A DNA stretch of 64,000 nt from an uncultured Dorea sp. (GCA_910578495.1 CAJTRE010000001.1:62001-126000), one strand, 5' to 3'. Positions 16,944-25,926 are shown, numbered from the stretch's first letter. Numbers and translations: made by a program. Notes: generated by a model from the sequence alone, not told the origin.

Positions 16944-17375
16944 ATGGGAACTGTGAAAGCAGTTTGTATGAGCAGAGAAAAAGGAACAAGAAAAGAGAAT
17001 ATCGGCGAGGCGGTTTTTATAGAGAATCATGGAATGGATGGAGACGCTCACGCCGGAAACTGGCATCGTCAGATAAGTATTCTGTCTTATGAGAGGATTG
17101 AGGAGTTTCGGAAAAAGGGTGCAGATGTGGAGTTCGGTGATTTTGGAGAAAATCTGGTGGTTCAAGGGTATGATTTCAAGTCTTTTCCGATAGGAACCAG
17201 ATTTTGGTGCAATGAGGTTGTGCTTGTATTAACTCAGATTGGCAAAGAGTGTCATCATGGATGTGAGATTTTTCAAACCATGGGGGACTGTATTATGCCA
17301 AGAGAAGGTGTGTTCTGCGTGGTGGAACATGGCGGTGTGATAAGGATTGGCGATGAATTGAAGATTTTGGAGTAA
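16944..17375 (+). CDS. MOSC-domain protein
   Basis: 143 residues covering little more than one MOSC domain: DGDAHAGNWHRQISIL around 33-48, FGDFGENLVVQG around 66-77 and the conserved Cys region QIGKECHHGCEIF around 98-110. MOSC proteins bind or sulfurate molybdenum cofactor, or act on N-hydroxylated bases (YiiM type). Standing between a MoeA-like gene and modA, it probably handles cofactor sulfuration or selenation for the hydroxylase. That step is inference. Confidence 0.85.
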   Translation: MGTVKAVCMSREKGTRKENIGEAVFIENHGMDGDAHAGNWHRQISILSYERIEEFRKKGADVEFGDFGENLVVQGYDFKSFPIGTRFWCNEVVLVLTQIGKECHHGCEIFQTMGDCIMPREGVFCVVEHGGVIRIGDELKILE

Positions 17376-17398
17376 GTGCATAAGAAGGAGAGGGCAAG

Positions 17399-18184
17399 GT
17401 GAGAAAGAAACGTTTTTTTGCCATTATGATAACGCTGTGTCTGGCAGCAGGTCTTGCCGCCTGTGGAAACATGGCGGCAGATAACGGAGATAAAACAAAA
17501 GAACTTTATGTGTTGGCGGCGGCAAGTATGACCGATGCGTTGCAGCAGATTGGGAAGGAATATCAGAAGAACCATGAGCAGATAGAGCTTGTCTATCAGT
17601 TCGATTCTTCCGGAACGTTAAAAACACAGATTGAAGAGGGAGCGCCGGCGGATGTATTTATCTCAGCAGGGACCAAACAGATGAAAGAATTAAAAGAAAA
17701 TGATTTGATTGAAGCAGACAGTGATTTTCCTCTGCTGAAAAACAAAGTGGTGTTGATCGTGCCAAAGGAATCAGATGTAGTGATTGCTTCTTTTGAGGAT
17801 GCGGCGGCAGACAAGGTATCTATGATTGCCATTGGAAATGCAGACGTTCCGGTTGGGGCGTACACAGAAACTATTTATAAGAATCTGGGGCTTTGGGAGA
17901 AGGTTCAGGGAAAAGCCAATCATGCTGCCAATGTAAGACAGGTACTTGACTGGGTGGCGGCTGGGAATGTCCAATGTGGGATCGTGTATGCTACGGACGC
18001 ACAGAGTGAGGAGAAGGTAGAGGTTGTATGTGAAGCGCCGAAAGACAGTTGTGAGTCTGTCATCTATCCGGCGGGTATGGTATCTGCCTCCGAACAGAAA
18101 GAAGAGGCGGCAGAGTTTTTGGAATTTTTGCAGACAGAAGAAGTCTTTGAGATTTTGGAAAACTATGGATTCACACCATTATAG
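17399..18184 (+). CDS. modA: Molybdate ABC transporter substrate-binding lipoprotein
   Basis: 261 residues starting at GTG 17399 after AAGGAGAGG. The signal peptide ends in a lipobox (LAAC, Cys near residue 21), so it is anchored outside the membrane. ModA motifs: LYVLAAASMTDAL, FDSSGTLKTQIEEGAPADVF and VLDWVAAGNVQCGIVYATDA. It captures molybdate or tungstate for ModBC, which follows. Placement directly behind the cofactor genes ties metal supply to hydroxylase expression. Confidence 0.95.
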   Translation: MRKKRFFAIMITLCLAAGLAACGNMAADNGDKTKELYVLAAASMTDALQQIGKEYQKNHEQIELVYQFDSSGTLKTQIEEGAPADVFISAGTKQMKELKENDLIEADSDFPLLKNKVVLIVPKESDVVIASFEDAAADKVSMIAIGNADVPVGAYTETIYKNLGLWEKVQGKANHAANVRQVLDWVAAGNVQCGIVYATDAQSEEKVEVVCEAPKDSCESVIYPAGMVSASEQKEEAAEFLEFLQTEEVFEILENYGFTPL

Positions 18185-18214
18185 ATATTATAGAATAGAC
18201 AGGAGAGGTTCAGC

Positions 18215-18880
18215 ATGGATTTCACCCCATTATTTCTATCCATAAAGGCGGCGGTAATTTCGACGCTTTTGGTCATTCTGATTGGAATGCCAATCGCATA
18301 TCGGACGGCTCATATGAAAAAAGGAAAAAGTATTGTAGATGCGGTATTTACGCTTCCTATGGTACTGCCGCCTACGGTAGTAGGCTTTTTTCTGTTACTT
18401 TTGTTCGGAAAAACCAGTGTAATAGGCGGCTGGCTGGTAGAACATGGAATTATGGTTGTGTTTTCTCAGACGGGAATGGTGATTGCATCGACAGTAGTGG
18501 CGTTTCCGCTTCTGTACCGAACGGCGAGAGGGGCGTTTGAGCAGATGGATCAGACGCTTATCTATGCAGGACAGACATTAGGCTTGAAGAATGGGACTAT
18601 TTTTTTGAAAATTGTGTGTCCGAACTGTCTGCCAAGTATTACGGCAGGGGTGATTTTGGCATTTACAAGAGCCATGGGAGAGTTTGGGGCAACGATTATG
18701 CTTGCTGGAAATATTCCGGGCAAAACACAGACGGCGGCCGTTGCCATTTATACAGCCATGCAGAATGGAAATCGTGAACTTGCGTTTCGGTGGGCGGCAG
18801 TGATTGTTGGACCCTCTCTGTTTTTTATTGTCTTGATGAATGCTGTATCTGGCAGGAAAGGAGGAGACGCATGGCTATAG
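18215..18880 (+). CDS. modB: Molybdate ABC transporter permease
   Basis: 221 residues with five or six hydrophobic segments. The permease signature TLGLKNGTIFLKIVCPNCLP (about 124-143) and the RAMGEFGATIMLAGNIPG segment after it are typical ModB/CysT-type EAA loops. AGGAGAGG precedes the ATG. It forms the membrane channel for molybdate. It overlaps modC by 10 bases. Confidence 0.95.
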   Translation: MDFTPLFLSIKAAVISTLLVILIGMPIAYRTAHMKKGKSIVDAVFTLPMVLPPTVVGFFLLLLFGKTSVIGGWLVEHGIMVVFSQTGMVIASTVVAFPLLYRTARGAFEQMDQTLIYAGQTLGLKNGTIFLKIVCPNCLPSITAGVILAFTRAMGEFGATIMLAGNIPGKTQTAAVAIYTAMQNGNRELAFRWAAVIVGPSLFFIVLMNAVSGRKGGDAWL

Positions 18881-19995
18881 AAGTCCGGATAAAAAAGTCG
18901 TTTCCCGGATACTGTCTGGATGTGGAGTTTGCGGCAGGAGAGGAAGTGTTTGGGGTTCTTGGAGAGAGTGGCTGCGGAAAGAGCCTGACACTCAAATGTA
19001 TTGCAGGAATTGAGACTCCCGATGAAGGACGGATTGTGTTAAATGGAAGGGTACTCTTTGATTCGAAGGCGGGAATCAATCTTCCGCCCAGAGAACGAAG
19101 AATCGGTTTCTTATTTCAGGAATATGCACTGTTTCCAAATATGACGGTAGAAGAGAATATAGCCATAGGAGTCAGCGCCTCGTTAGGTACAGATAGTCAT
19201 AAGCGAAAGAATAAACGGGAAAGACAGGAGTTGGTGCAAAAGTATGTTAAGCAATTTTATCTGACTGGGGTAGAGAAGAAATATCCGTCCGCATTATCCG
19301 GCGGCCAGAAACAGCGCGTGGCCATTGCACGAATGATGATTACAGAGCCGGAGGTGATCTTGTTGGATGAGCCCTTTTCTGCCGTTGACAGTTATCTTAA
19401 GTGGCAGATGGAGCAGGAGATTCTGGATTGGCTGGAACAAATACAGGTTACGGCATTGTTAGTATCTCATAACAGAGATGAGGTTTACCGGTTGTGTGAG
19501 CGGATTGGAATTATCCATGAGGGCAGACTTGAAGTTTGCGGAGAAAAGGAAGAAATTTTTAAAAATCCCGGGACTGTGTCGGCGGCAATTCTTACAGGAT
19601 GTAAAAATATTGCGCATATGGAAAGTGCAGTGACTATTTGTAAAGTGGTGCAGCGCGTGATGATCCCGGCGTGGAATTGTACGTTATCTGTCCCAGAGAG
19701 TGTAGATATAAGGGGTGTACAAAATGTGGGAATCCGCGCTCACGATGTACAGATATATCCTGCCGGATTCGTGCCGGGTGATGCGGAAACGGGAAAATCA
19801 GAACAGATAGAAGCAGTAATTAAGCGGCGTATCGAAGCGCTGTTTGATTATATCTATGTTATACAGCCGTTAGAAGAAAATGCCGGAACTATCCGGGCAG
19901 AGATTCCAAAGTCAGAACGGATGATTTATGAGGTGGGAGACAGGATATATTTTCAAATACCGATAGAGTGTGTATTATGGTTAAAAAATAATTGA
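18871..19995 (+). CDS. modC: Molybdate ABC transporter ATP-binding protein
   Basis: 374 residues from the ATG at 18871, behind AAGGAGGAG and inside the modB end. Walker A GESGCGKS at 31-38, signature LSGGQKQR at 142-149, Walker B ILLDEP at 163-168. The C-terminal 130 residues are a TOBE-like (Mop) extension that typically binds molybdate and regulates transport. It is the last gene of the molybdenum run. No terminator is obvious before the flavin promoter that follows. Confidence 0.94.
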   Translation: MAIEVRIKKSFPGYCLDVEFAAGEEVFGVLGESGCGKSLTLKCIAGIETPDEGRIVLNGRVLFDSKAGINLPPRERRIGFLFQEYALFPNMTVEENIAIGVSASLGTDSHKRKNKRERQELVQKYVKQFYLTGVEKKYPSALSGGQKQRVAIARMMITEPEVILLDEPFSAVDSYLKWQMEQEILDWLEQIQVTALLVSHNRDEVYRLCERIGIIHEGRLEVCGEKEEIFKNPGTVSAAILTGCKNIAHMESAVTICKVVQRVMIPAWNCTLSVPESVDIRGVQNVGIRAHDVQIYPAGFVPGDAETGKSEQIEAVIKRRIEALFDYIYVIQPLEENAGTIRAEIPKSERMIYEVGDRIYFQIPIECVLWLKNN

Positions 19996-20020
19996 CAAAC
20001 GGTGAAAATAGGCGTATTTT
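19992..20020 (+). promoter_or_regulatory. Promoter of the FMN riboswitch-ribU unit
   Basis: TTGACA at 19992-19997 and TATTTT at 20015-20020, spaced by 17 bases, just upstream of the riboswitch. Confidence 0.75.
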
Positions 20021-20035
20021 ATAAGTGAATAATCT

Positions 20036-20172
20036 GTTTCGGGGCGAGGTGTGATTCCTCACTGGCGGTGATGAGCGAATGATGAGCTACGAGTCCGCGA
20101 GCCAAAAGCAAAAGCTGACGGCAGGAATGGGTAAGAACCCCATACCAACGGTATAGTCCGGATGAAAGAAAC
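20036..20172 (+). ncRNA. FMN riboswitch (RFN element)
   Basis: The conserved RFN blocks are in order: TTCGGGGCGAGGTG, then ACTGGCGGTGATGAG, GAGTCCGCGAGCC, GCTGACGGCAGGA, and the closing AGTCCGGATGAAAGAAA. It precedes a terminator hairpin and then ribU, so FMN binding should stop transcription of the riboflavin transporter. Confidence 0.95.
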
Positions 20173-20198
20173 GAGATACTGTAATGATAGTATTCTGA

Positions 20199-20232
20199 TG
20201 TCTTGGAGCGTTTTGTTTCAAGGCATTTTTTG
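20199..20232 (+). terminator. Riboswitch expression-platform terminator
   Basis: TGTCTTGGA pairs with the tail of GTTTCAAGGCA (20215-20225) and is followed by a T run. It lies between the FMN aptamer and the ribU ribosome site. Confidence 0.8.
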
Positions 20233-20276
20233 TTTCCCTTCAGATTCTTCAAATTATATATTTAGGAGGAATTGAT

Positions 20277-20846
20277 ATGTCACAAGAAATTACAAAAAGT
20301 GCAAACAAAAGAAACAGTTATGCAACGATGCAATTGGTCAAACTTGCAATGCTGTCAGCTATCTCGGTGGTGCTGGTGTATTTTATCCATTTTCCCATTT
20401 TTCCGGTCGTTCCGTTTCTGGAATATGATCCGGCAGATATTTCCATACTGATTGGAACCTTTGCATTCGGGCCGGTTGTCGGTGTGATCTTGACAATTGT
20501 TACATCTGTCATTCAAGGAGTTACAGTCAGTGCGGGAAGTGGTCTTTATGGAATTCTGATGCATATTATTGCGACAAGTACGCTGGCGGCGGTTGCAGGA
20601 TCATTCTACAGAAAGAACAAGACGAAGAAACAGGCAGTTGTCGGTCTGGTTCTTGGAATGTTGGCGATGGGAGTTGTAATGATCGGTGCGAACCTTATTA
20701 TCACCCCTCTCTTTATGGGAGTGCCAAGAGCGGTTGTATGGACGCTTATGCCTTTTATTGTAGGATTTAATTTGGTGAAAGCCGGAATCAACGGTGCTAT
20801 TACGTTCTTTGTGTATAAAAGAATTGCGGCATTTCTTCGGAAGTAA
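20277..20846 (+). CDS. ribU: Riboflavin ECF transporter S component RibU
   Basis: 189 residues, five or six membrane segments. RibU features: PVVPFLEYDPADISILIGTF (about 44-63) and the GSGLYGILMHIIAT stretch near the middle. It is the substrate-binding membrane component of an ECF transporter that works with EcfA/A'/T encoded elsewhere. An FMN riboswitch controls it. AGGAGG precedes the ATG. It stands alone; the next gene is purC after 88 bases with no clear terminator between. Confidence 0.94.
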   Translation: MSQEITKSANKRNSYATMQLVKLAMLSAISVVLVYFIHFPIFPVVPFLEYDPADISILIGTFAFGPVVGVILTIVTSVIQGVTVSAGSGLYGILMHIIATSTLAAVAGSFYRKNKTKKQAVVGLVLGMLAMGVVMIGANLIITPLFMGVPRAVVWTLMPFIVGFNLVKAGINGAITFFVYKRIAAFLRK

Positions 20847-20934
20847 TTATTATTAGTTATTGCAATTCCTTATAAAACATGTTACTTTTATTATATTGCT
20901 TAATAAATGAAAAGTTTATACGAGGTGTGAAAAA

Positions 20935-21807
20935 ATGCAGGAAATGAAACCGATCAAAGAAGGTAAAGTACGTGAGATTTATGATAACGGAGACAGCCTT
21001 ATAATGGTTGCAACAGACCGTATCAGTTGCTTTGATGTTATTTTGAAAAATGAGATTACGAAGAAGGGTACAGTGCTCACACAGATGTCCAAGTTCTGGT
21101 TTGATATGACGAAGGATATTCTGCCAAACCATATGATTTCCGTAGATGTGGAAGATATGCCGGAGTATTTCCGCCAGCCGAAATTTGACGGAAACAGCAT
21201 GATGTGTCAGAAGCTGGAAATGCTTCCAATTGAATGTATTGTTCGTGGTTACATTACGGGAAGCGGCTGGGCAAGTTATCAGAAGACAGGTAAGGTGTGC
21301 GGAATCGAACTGCCGGAGGGCTTGAAGGAGTCTGACAAACTGCCGGAACCAATTTATACACCATCCACAAAGGCAGAGATTGGAGAGCATGACGAGAACA
21401 TTTCTTTTGAGCAGAGTATTGAGCATCTGGAAAAACAGTTCCCGGGTAAAGGTCAGGCATATGCGGAGAAACTTCGTGACTATACGATTGCATTATATAA
21501 GAAATGCGCCGAGTATGCGCTGCGTAAAGGAATAATTATTGCAGATACAAAGTTTGAATTTGGTCTGGATGAGGACGGCAATATTGTTATTGGTGATGAG
21601 ATGCTTACACCGGATAGTTCGCGTTTCTGGCCGGTAGAAGGGTATGAGCCGGGACATGGACAGCCATCCTTTGACAAACAGTTTGCCCGCGACTGGCTGA
21701 AAGAGAATCCGGATAATGACTGGACATTGCCGGAGGACATTGTTGAGAAGACAATTGGAAAGTATCTTCAGGGATATGAGATGCTGACAGGAGAACCATT
21801 GAAATAA
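20935..21807 (+). CDS. purC: SAICAR synthetase
   Basis: 290 residues; this is the longer form of PurC common in Clostridia. Motifs: KEGKVREIYD at 8-17, ATDRISCFDV, IVRGYITGSGWASY, and IADTKFEFG near the C-terminal third, followed by GDEMLTPDSSRFW. It ligates aspartate to CAIR in purine synthesis. GAGGTG lies 6-11 bases before the ATG. It is isolated from other pur genes here. A bidirectional terminator follows. Confidence 0.97.
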   Translation: MQEMKPIKEGKVREIYDNGDSLIMVATDRISCFDVILKNEITKKGTVLTQMSKFWFDMTKDILPNHMISVDVEDMPEYFRQPKFDGNSMMCQKLEMLPIECIVRGYITGSGWASYQKTGKVCGIELPEGLKESDKLPEPIYTPSTKAEIGEHDENISFEQSIEHLEKQFPGKGQAYAEKLRDYTIALYKKCAEYALRKGIIIADTKFEFGLDEDGNIVIGDEMLTPDSSRFWPVEGYEPGHGQPSFDKQFARDWLKENPDNDWTLPEDIVEKTIGKYLQGYEMLTGEPLK

Positions 21808-21818
21808 AAGTGTAAAAA

Positions 21819-21861
21819 ATACCGGAAACCTTTGAAAACTACATTCAAGGGTTTCCGGTAT
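21819..21861. terminator. Bidirectional terminator between purC and glgD
   Basis: ATACCGGAAACCTTTGAA pairs with TTCAAGGGTTTCCGGTAT (21844-21861) across a 7-base loop, with one G.T pair. T-rich flank on the plus side and A-rich on the other side serve the two convergent genes. Confidence 0.85.
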
Positions 21862-21881
21862 TGTATTATTGTTGTTTTGGT

Positions 21882-22997
21882 TTACAACTTATCACCACGT
21901 TTTACGTATCCTGGTTCAGATTCGGCTGCTATTACTTCCTTGGCATGAGTAATCTTTGCGTTTCTGTCTACGACAAAGTTTTCGATATGCACGTCCTTTC
22001 CAATGATAACATCAGAAAGAAGTACGCAGTTCTTCACAACGGCCCCCTCTTTGATGACACATCCACGTCCTAATACAGAGTTTTCAACTTCTCCTTTTAT
22101 CCTGCATCCGTTGGATACAACAGAATTTTTAACGGATGAAGAATCAAAATACTGTGTTGGACAGGAATCGATAGTACGTGTGTAAATCGGCCAGTCTTCC
22201 TGGAACAAACTGTTAGCGGTCTTAAAATCAATCAGTGAAAGGTTTGCGTCAAAATAACTGTGGAAGTCATTTGCCGCTGCAAAATAACCTTTGTGAGATA
22301 TACCGCGCACATCCAATTCATCGCACGCAAGGTCGATGATATCTGCCAATGTGTACATAGAAGAAATATTCTTGGCTTCTTTTACGATATCCATAAATAA
22401 TTCTTTCTTCATGACATATGTTTCCATAAAGATGTTTTTGTTCTTAGCGTTTCCTTGATTTATTTCCAGACCTAATACTCCTTTCTGTTTGTTCAGATTC
22501 AGAGTGAAACAGTTCAGGAAACGCTCTTTCGCATTGTCCGTACTGTGATATAGCAGTGTGATGTCGGCGCCCGATTCAATGTGTGCATTTAACAGAGCGT
22601 CGTAATTCTGTTTGTAGATCATGTAGCTTGGAGCAATGACCACATAGGGCTGCGGTGCATTTTCAATACATTCCATATTAGACAGATAAGCGGCAATATC
22701 TGTATTGTAGATATCTTGTCCAAGGTTGTTCTCTGTAAAGAGAAGATGAAGTTTACCACTCTTGGAGTTAATATTATAATGACGGCCGCTGCCCAGATGC
22801 TCTACAAGGGAACGAGGCTGTCTTCTTATATATACTTGTACATGATCGATTCCGCTGTTGCTCATATTAGAGAGCGGAAAGTCGATGATACGGTATCTGC
22901 CGAGGAAAGAGAATGCTCCGGCTGGGCGGTATGCTCTCAGACCATCCGCACGTACATGATTACCGGCAAAACTTACGATTCCTAATGCTTTAGCCAT
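21882..22997 (-). CDS. glgD: Glucose-1-phosphate adenylyltransferase subunit GlgD
   Basis: 371 residues. Its nucleotidyltransferase N-terminus begins MAKALGIVSFAGNH and lacks the GGRG catalytic loop kept by GlgC, as expected for the GlgD regulatory-type subunit. LGRYRIIDFPLSNMSNSGID is conserved. A left-handed beta-helix follows in the C-terminal third (hexapeptide-like repeats SSVKNSVVSNGCRIKG). It makes ADP-glucose for glycogen synthesis with GlgC, whose gene overlaps it by 16 bases. AAAGGGGGG is the ribosome site. Confidence 0.94.
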   Translation of the reverse strand: MAKALGIVSFAGNHVRADGLRAYRPAGAFSFLGRYRIIDFPLSNMSNSGIDHVQVYIRRQPRSLVEHLGSGRHYNINSKSGKLHLLFTENNLGQDIYNTDIAAYLSNMECIENAPQPYVVIAPSYMIYKQNYDALLNAHIESGADITLLYHSTDNAKERFLNCFTLNLNKQKGVLGLEINQGNAKNKNIFMETYVMKKELFMDIVKEAKNISSMYTLADIIDLACDELDVRGISHKGYFAAANDFHSYFDANLSLIDFKTANSLFQEDWPIYTRTIDSCPTQYFDSSSVKNSVVSNGCRIKGEVENSVLGRGCVIKEGAVVKNCVLLSDVIIGKDVHIENFVVDRNAKITHAKEVIAAESEPGYVKRGDKL

Positions 22998-24139
22998 TTT
23001 ATTCTACCCCCCTTTACGCGTTTTGAGACAAGTTCGATGTGCTCGCTCTTGGCGTCGCCTACTACGGCATCTTTTCCAATCACAACGTGGTCGCTGACAA
23101 TGGCACGTGTAACTTTAGCACCTGCTTCAACGACAGAATCAGGCATAAGAACGGTGTCAATAACCTTTGCTCCCGGTCCGACTTTCGCTCCGGTGAACAA
23201 TACAGAGTTTTTAACCTCTCCTTCAATGATACAGCCCTGTGTAATAAACGCACGTTTAATGTTTGCATCCGATCCGATATAGTGCGGAAGTGTTGTGCTG
23301 TCTTCGGTATAAATCTTCCATGTTGGATCGCTTAGATCTAATTGGTTGTTAGGATCGAGAAGATCCATATTTGCTTCCCAGAGAGAATCAATGGTTCCTA
23401 CATCTTTCCAGTATCCCTGGAATTTGTAAGCATATAAAGACTTTCCGTCATTCAGAAGAGCAGGAATAATATCTTTTCCAAAGTCATGATTGGAATCAGG
23501 ATCTTTCATATCCGCAACCAGCATTTTGCGAAGCAATTTCCAGTTAAAAATATAGATACCCATGGAAGCCAGGTTGCTCTTTGGCTCTTCTGGTTTTTCT
23601 TCAAATTCAATGATTCTTTCATTTTCATCAGTGTTCATAATGCCGAAGCGGCTGGCTTCGTGCATTGGAACGGGAAGAACAGCAATCGTTGCGTCCGCAT
23701 TGTTTTCCTTATGTGCGCGGAGCATCTTATCATAATTCATTTTGTAAATGTGGTCTCCGGACAAGATCAGTATATATTCCGGAGAATATGTATCGATAAA
23801 ATCGATATTCTGTGAGATCGCATCGGCGGTACCCCTATAAACATCCAAATTGGAATCAGCAGTCTCCCTTGGAGGAAGTACATATACGCCACTGTCCTTA
23901 GCGTCTAACCCCCAGCGCCGTCCCGCTGCAACGTAGCTGTTTAGCAGAATTGATTCATACTGCGTCAGCACGCCGACCACATCTATTCCACTGTTTGCGC
24001 AGTTGCTGAGTGGGAAGTCGACAATACGGTATTTACCACCGTAAGACACAGCAGGTTTAGCGACTTTGTTGGTTAACTCATGCAGACGGGATCCTCTGCC
24101 GCCAGCCAAAATCATTGCTAACATGTTGTTTTGTTTCAT
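22982..24139 (-). CDS. glgC: Glucose-1-phosphate adenylyltransferase GlgC
   Basis: 385 residues with the complete catalytic loop LAGGRGSRLHELT (about 11-23) and YRIVDFPLSNCANSGID. SGDHIYKMNYDKML is the glucose-1-phosphate site, FEEKPEEPKSN follows, and a C-terminal beta-helix closes the protein. It forms ADP-glucose, the committed step of glycogen synthesis. It is transcribed first in the glgCD operon. The start has AGAGAGGATT upstream. Confidence 0.96.
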   Translation of the reverse strand: MKQNNMLAMILAGGRGSRLHELTNKVAKPAVSYGGKYRIVDFPLSNCANSGIDVVGVLTQYESILLNSYVAAGRRWGLDAKDSGVYVLPPRETADSNLDVYRGTADAISQNIDFIDTYSPEYILILSGDHIYKMNYDKMLRAHKENNADATIAVLPVPMHEASRFGIMNTDENERIIEFEEKPEEPKSNLASMGIYIFNWKLLRKMLVADMKDPDSNHDFGKDIIPALLNDGKSLYAYKFQGYWKDVGTIDSLWEANMDLLDPNNQLDLSDPTWKIYTEDSTTLPHYIGSDANIKRAFITQGCIIEGEVKNSVLFTGAKVGPGAKVIDTVLMPDSVVEAGAKVTRAIVSDHVVIGKDAVVGDAKSEHIELVSKRVKGGRIKWLKH

Positions 24140-24301
24140 AGTGAATCCTCTCTTTCATTACTTTCAATACTGTATGCACTATATTATACAATTTTTTGAT
24201 GACATTTTCAATTATTTATGCGATTTTGCATAAGAAATGTTAAGCTTTTGACGTAAAAATGTTTTGATAAGATGTTGCTAAATGTTTTTACAAACAATTA
24301 G

Positions 24302-24435
24302 CTATAATAATTATAGTATGTCCCATTATCCGGAAAAATTCCTTGCATTTTTAAGAAAGGTATGATACACTAGTATGGCGAATGGAAGTAGGCTTTTTTT
24401 TTATGCCTAAAATTGGACAGTCTCGCAAACTGTCC
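24302..24435 (+). promoter_or_regulatory. Control region between glgC and rpmG
   Basis: The 338 bases between the divergent glgC and rpmG hold several signals and no gene. CTATAATAATTATAG (24302-24316) is a perfect 15-base palindrome that could serve as an operator or overlapping -10 boxes. A weak promoter TTGCAT (24343-24348) and TACACT (24366-24371) has 17-base spacing. Downstream are two leader hairpins: TAGGC/GCCTA (24389-24409) with a T-rich loop, and GGACAGT/ACTGTCC (24415-24435). No tRNA is visible. Confidence 0.4.
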
Positions 24436-24477
24436 GGCAACACGTTAACTTAAGAAATAAAAAGCGAGGTGGAAGTT

Positions 24478-24627
24478 GTGCGTACAAGAATCACATTGGA
24501 ATGTACAGAATGCAAGCAGCGTAACTACAACATGACCAAGGATAAGAAAGCTCATCCGGAACGCATGGAGACTAAGAAATACTGCAAATTCTGTAAGTCA
24601 CACACATTGCACAAGGAAACAAAATAA
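24478..24627 (+). CDS. rpmG: 50S ribosomal protein L33
   Basis: 49 residues starting at GTG 24478 behind GAGGTGGAAG. It has the zinc-ribbon form of L33: C9-x2-C12 (LECTECKQRNY) and a second pair KYCKFCKSHTLH. It is followed by secE and nusG, the usual order in Firmicutes. Confidence 0.95.
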   Translation: MRTRITLECTECKQRNYNMTKDKKAHPERMETKKYCKFCKSHTLHKETK

Positions 24628-24649
24628 TCGCCGTAAAGGAGTGAATGTC

Positions 24650-24847
24650 ATGAGTGAAAAGGCTCAGAAAGAAAGCTGGTTCAAAGGTCTTAAAGCTGAA
24701 TTTAAGAAGATTATCTGGCCAGATAAGATGACGCTTGCGAAACACACAGCGGCGGTTGTTGTTGTATCCGTAGTATTGGGAGCAATCATAGCATTGGTTG
24801 ATTTTCTTGCTCAGTATGGAATTAATATCCTTACAAGTCTGGGCTAG
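24650..24847 (+). CDS. secE: Preprotein translocase subunit SecE
   Basis: 65 residues from the ATG at 24650, 8 bases after AAAGGAG; the in-frame GTG at 24641 lies in the ribosome site. The short amphipathic helix WFKGLKAEFKKIIWP is followed by one membrane segment (TAAVVVVSVVLGAIIALVDF). It stabilises SecY in the translocon. Placement between rpmG and nusG confirms identity. Confidence 0.95.
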   Translation: MSEKAQKESWFKGLKAEFKKIIWPDKMTLAKHTAAVVVVSVVLGAIIALVDFLAQYGINILTSLG

Positions 24848-24873
24848 AACTGACAAACAAGAAAGGTGAGTTT

Positions 24874-25389
24874 ATGTCAGAGGCAAAATGGTACGTAGTT
24901 CATACCTATTCCGGGTATGAGAACAAAGTAAAAGCCAACATTGATAAGACGATTGAAAACAGACATCTGGAAGATCAAATCTTGGAGGTCCGCGTTCCGA
25001 TGCAGGATGTAGTGGAACTCAAGAACGGGGTTCAGAAAGCGGTTCAGAAGAAGCTCTTTCCGGGATATGTGCTCATTCATATGTTCATGAATGACGACAC
25101 ATGGTATGTTGTGCGTAATACAAGAGGAGTGACAGGGTTTGTAGGTCCGGGATCAAAACCGGTACCGCTTACAGAAGCAGAGATGGCTCCGCTTGGTATT
25201 AAGAGGGACAATATTGTTGTAGACTTTGAGGTTGGCGACACCATTCAGGTTGTTGCGGGCGCATGGGCAGATACCGTTGGAGTAATCCGGTCCATGAATG
25301 CTCAGAAACAGAGTCTCATCATCAATGTTGAGTTGTTCGGCCGCGAAACGCCGGTTGAAATAAGTTTCGCAGAAGTTAAAAAGATGTAA
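24874..25389 (+). CDS. nusG: Transcription termination/antitermination protein NusG
   Basis: 171 residues: N-terminal NGN domain (KWYVVHTYSGYENKV, then KKLFPGYVLIHM) and C-terminal KOW domain (FEVGDTIQVVAGAWADTVG). It binds RNA polymerase and modulates pausing and Rho or ribosome coupling. It is followed by a 111-base leader before rplK. Confidence 0.97.
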   Translation: MSEAKWYVVHTYSGYENKVKANIDKTIENRHLEDQILEVRVPMQDVVELKNGVQKAVQKKLFPGYVLIHMFMNDDTWYVVRNTRGVTGFVGPGSKPVPLTEAEMAPLGIKRDNIVVDFEVGDTIQVVAGAWADTVGVIRSMNAQKQSLIINVELFGRETPVEISFAEVKKM

Positions 25390-25451
25390 TTGCTACAAGC
25401 AGTGCGCAGATGGCAAAAATCAGGCTGTACTGTAATAAAGTCAAAAGAAGC

Positions 25452-25493
25452 GTGGGAGGAGCCATGAGAGTTCCGACATCACCACAAGGAGGT
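25452..25493 (+). promoter_or_regulatory. rplK leader hairpin with ribosome site
   Basis: GTGGGAGG opens and CCACAAGGAGGT closes a small structure (GTGG pairs with CCAC) directly before the rplK start. A near copy precedes rplA at 25927-25961. Possibly a site for L1 autoregulation. Confidence 0.45.
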
Positions 25494-25500
25494 AATTAAA

Positions 25501-25926
25501 ATGGCAAAAAAAGTATCAGGTTATATTAAGTTACAGATTCCTGCCGGAAAAGCTACACCGGCACCACCGGTTGGTCCTGCTCTTGGACAGCATGGTGTAA
25601 ACATTGTTGAATTTACAAAGCAGTTCAACGCTAAGACAGCAGATCAGGGAGATCTTATCATCCCTGTAGTAATTACTGTATATAATGACAGAAGCTTCAG
25701 CTTCATCACAAAGACACCGCCGGCGGCAGTTCTTATTAAGAAAGCTTGTAAACTGAAATCAGGCTCAGGCGTTCCGAACAAGAAGAAAGTTGCTACAATC
25801 ACAAAGGCTCAGTTGCAGGAGATTGCTGAGTTAAAGATGCCGGACTTAAACGCTGCGTCAGTTGAGGCGGCTATGAGTATGGTAGCAGGAACATGCCGCA
25901 GTATGGGTGTAACAGTTGAAGAATAA
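25501..25926 (+). CDS. rplK: 50S ribosomal protein L11
   Basis: 141 residues. Typical start GYIKLQIPAGKATPAPPVGP and the proline-rich KTPPAAVLIKKACKLKSGSG stretch. It forms the GTPase-associated stalk base on 23S rRNA. AAGGAGG precedes the ATG. It is paired with rplA. Confidence 0.98.
   Translation: MAKKVSGYIKLQIPAGKATPAPPVGPALGQHGVNIVEFTKQFNAKTADQGDLIIPVVITVYNDRSFSFITKTPPAAVLIKKACKLKSGSGVPNKKKVATITKAQLQEIAELKMPDLNAASVEAAMSMVAGTCRSMGVTVEE

Noticed and set aside
22716..22985. Open frame opposite glgD
   Set aside because: It lies wholly antisense to a well-supported gene, has no ribosome site and no recognisable protein features.
24140..24477. tRNA gene between glgC and rpmG, as often found before secE
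   Set aside because: Only short hairpins are present; no cloverleaf or T-loop sequence can be built.
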